Shown: positions 63,426 to 64,000 of the stretch, one piece after another
Layout: each line of letters begins with the position of its first letter
Position numbering within the stretch: position 1 is the stretch's first letter
From: an uncultured Bacteroidales bacterium
GTDB taxonomy: Bacteria; Bacteroidota; Bacteroidia; Bacteroidales; Salinivirgaceae
DNA: 64,000 nt
Assembly: GCA_937981765.1 (NCBI GenBank)
Contig: CALJOM010000003.1
Location: forward strand, 1-64,000
Reading direction: 5' to 3'
Notes under the pieces: generated by a model
Told to the model about the DNA's origin: nothing
What the model saw: the letters and a program-made list of their open reading frames with translations, nothing else
The model's database searches: none
Position numbers and translations under genes: made by a program

Positions 63426-64000
63426 TGCAAAAACTTTTCAAGTTTATCTGGAGAAATATTAACCATTTTACTAACATCATATTCGTTTATCACCCCTTCG
63501 TGAAACGCTGTCTGAATTCTAGACAAGAGCAATGGAGATGTAATAGGTTTCGGTGTAGCACCAATCTTTTTAACACCCAGCAATTTTTCCATTTCTTTTG
63601 GTTTTTCCTCTTCCTGTTTTAATCTATACTTTTTGTCGAAGTCGTTCTTTACTTTTACATAATCATATTGAGAAATCGTTTTCAGGTATAGGATCCTTGA
63701 AAAAAGGGCTATTTGACTCAAATGAGTTTTATTAAAAATTCTTTCGATCAATTTAGAATGATAGTCATTTGCTTCGTTAGCTTTATCGATTTGTTCAAAT
63801 TCATAATCGTATTATCCGATTAAAAAATAATAGGAAAAATCGTTGCACCATCTTTCAATGGCAGAAGGTGTGTTGCTTGGTAGGTTGGCAATATCAAGTT
63901 CTTCTATTTCTTCTTTGTTGAGTAAGTAGTGTCCAAATTCCTGGATCAGAGTAAAAGTTTCTCTTCTAAATGAAGAATGCTGCCTTTTCAAAACGATTAG
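63422..64000 (-). pseudogene. ImmA/IrrE-type metallopeptidase gene, interrupted and running off the window
   Basis: The frame continues upstream past the window edge. It holds FTLIQEFGHYLLNKEEIEE (near 63925), matching the HExxH region of ImmA/IrrE peptidases but with Gln for the first His. It continues with IERWCNDFSYYFLIG and then an in-frame TAA at 63812-63814. In the same frame after that stop the typical helical tail goes on for about 130 residues (QIDKANEAND, KLIERIFNKTHLSQIALFSRILY, VINEYDVSKMVNISPDKLEKFLQ in the genome). One codon change (for example GAA to TAA) would restore it. Reading on both sides of the stop keeps the family pattern, which points to recent decay rather than chance. 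Its partner is the PIN-like gene downstream. Confidence 0.65.

Overview
The window comes from a Gram-negative bacterium of the phylum Bacteroidota, most likely a Bacteroidales-type lineage. Three lines of evidence support this. Exact copies of the phylum's -7 promoter box TAnnTTTG lie upstream of many genes and of all three tRNAs. Several exported proteins end in type IX secretion (T9SS) sorting tails. The envelope gene set (TonB-dependent receptor, PorV/PorQ-like protein, heptose kinase for LPS, Lgt lipoproteins) is typical of the phylum. The DNA is fairly AT-rich and mostly chromosomal housekeeping; I see no insertion sequence, prophage, CRISPR array or rRNA.

Layout. 0.2-8.4 kb (minus): polyprenyl diphosphate synthase, a TatD-like hydrolase, tRNA t6A dehydratase TcdA, Lgt with an overlapping lipoprotein, a zinc-ribbon membrane protein, an amidohydrolase and a secreted S9 peptidase. 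8.6-9.5 kb: tRNA-Gln and tRNA-Ala around a polysaccharide deacetylase. 9.7-14.3 kb (plus): a T9SS-sorted M14 carboxypeptidase and an aspartate ammonia-lyase fused to a cyclic-nucleotide-binding-like domain. 14.5-23.8 kb: M28 peptidase, GalE, a T9SS-tailed thioredoxin, FolK, a chemoreceptor, a sirtuin without zinc cysteines, a GH5-like lipoprotein and an M29-like aminopeptidase. 23.8-26.7 kb: the rplM-rpsI-rpsB-tsf operon with its terminator. 27.0-33.6 kb (plus): a TetR-controlled RND efflux operon ending in a PII-like protein. 33.6-41.9 kb (minus): EamA transporter, Dxs, ComEC, flippase, O-methyltransferase, M16 peptidase and tRNA-Arg. 42.0-48.1 kb: a DUF2723 membrane protein, RecO, an unknown exported protein, a HIT protein and GreA. 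48.2-58.2 kb (minus): a TonB-dependent receptor, a 1421-residue surface protein, a PorV/PorQ-like protein and two small unknowns. 58.2-62.7 kb: a Rieske-like lipoprotein, the heptose kinase-LipA-LipB operon and Mpl. 62.9-64.0 kb: a decaying ImmA/IrrE-PIN cassette.

The most promising undescribed material is the 48.2-57.3 kb locus. It places a TonB-dependent receptor beside a giant extracellular protein with putative Ca2+-binding loops and an unusual C-terminus, and beside a PorV/PorQ-like protein that could be its dedicated outer-membrane partner. Other points of interest are the cNMP-aspartase fusion, the Rieske-like protein with changed metal ligands, the palindromic operator over the RND promoter, and the broken toxin-antitoxin-like pair at the right edge. 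Function calls rest on reading motifs by eye; no database search was run.
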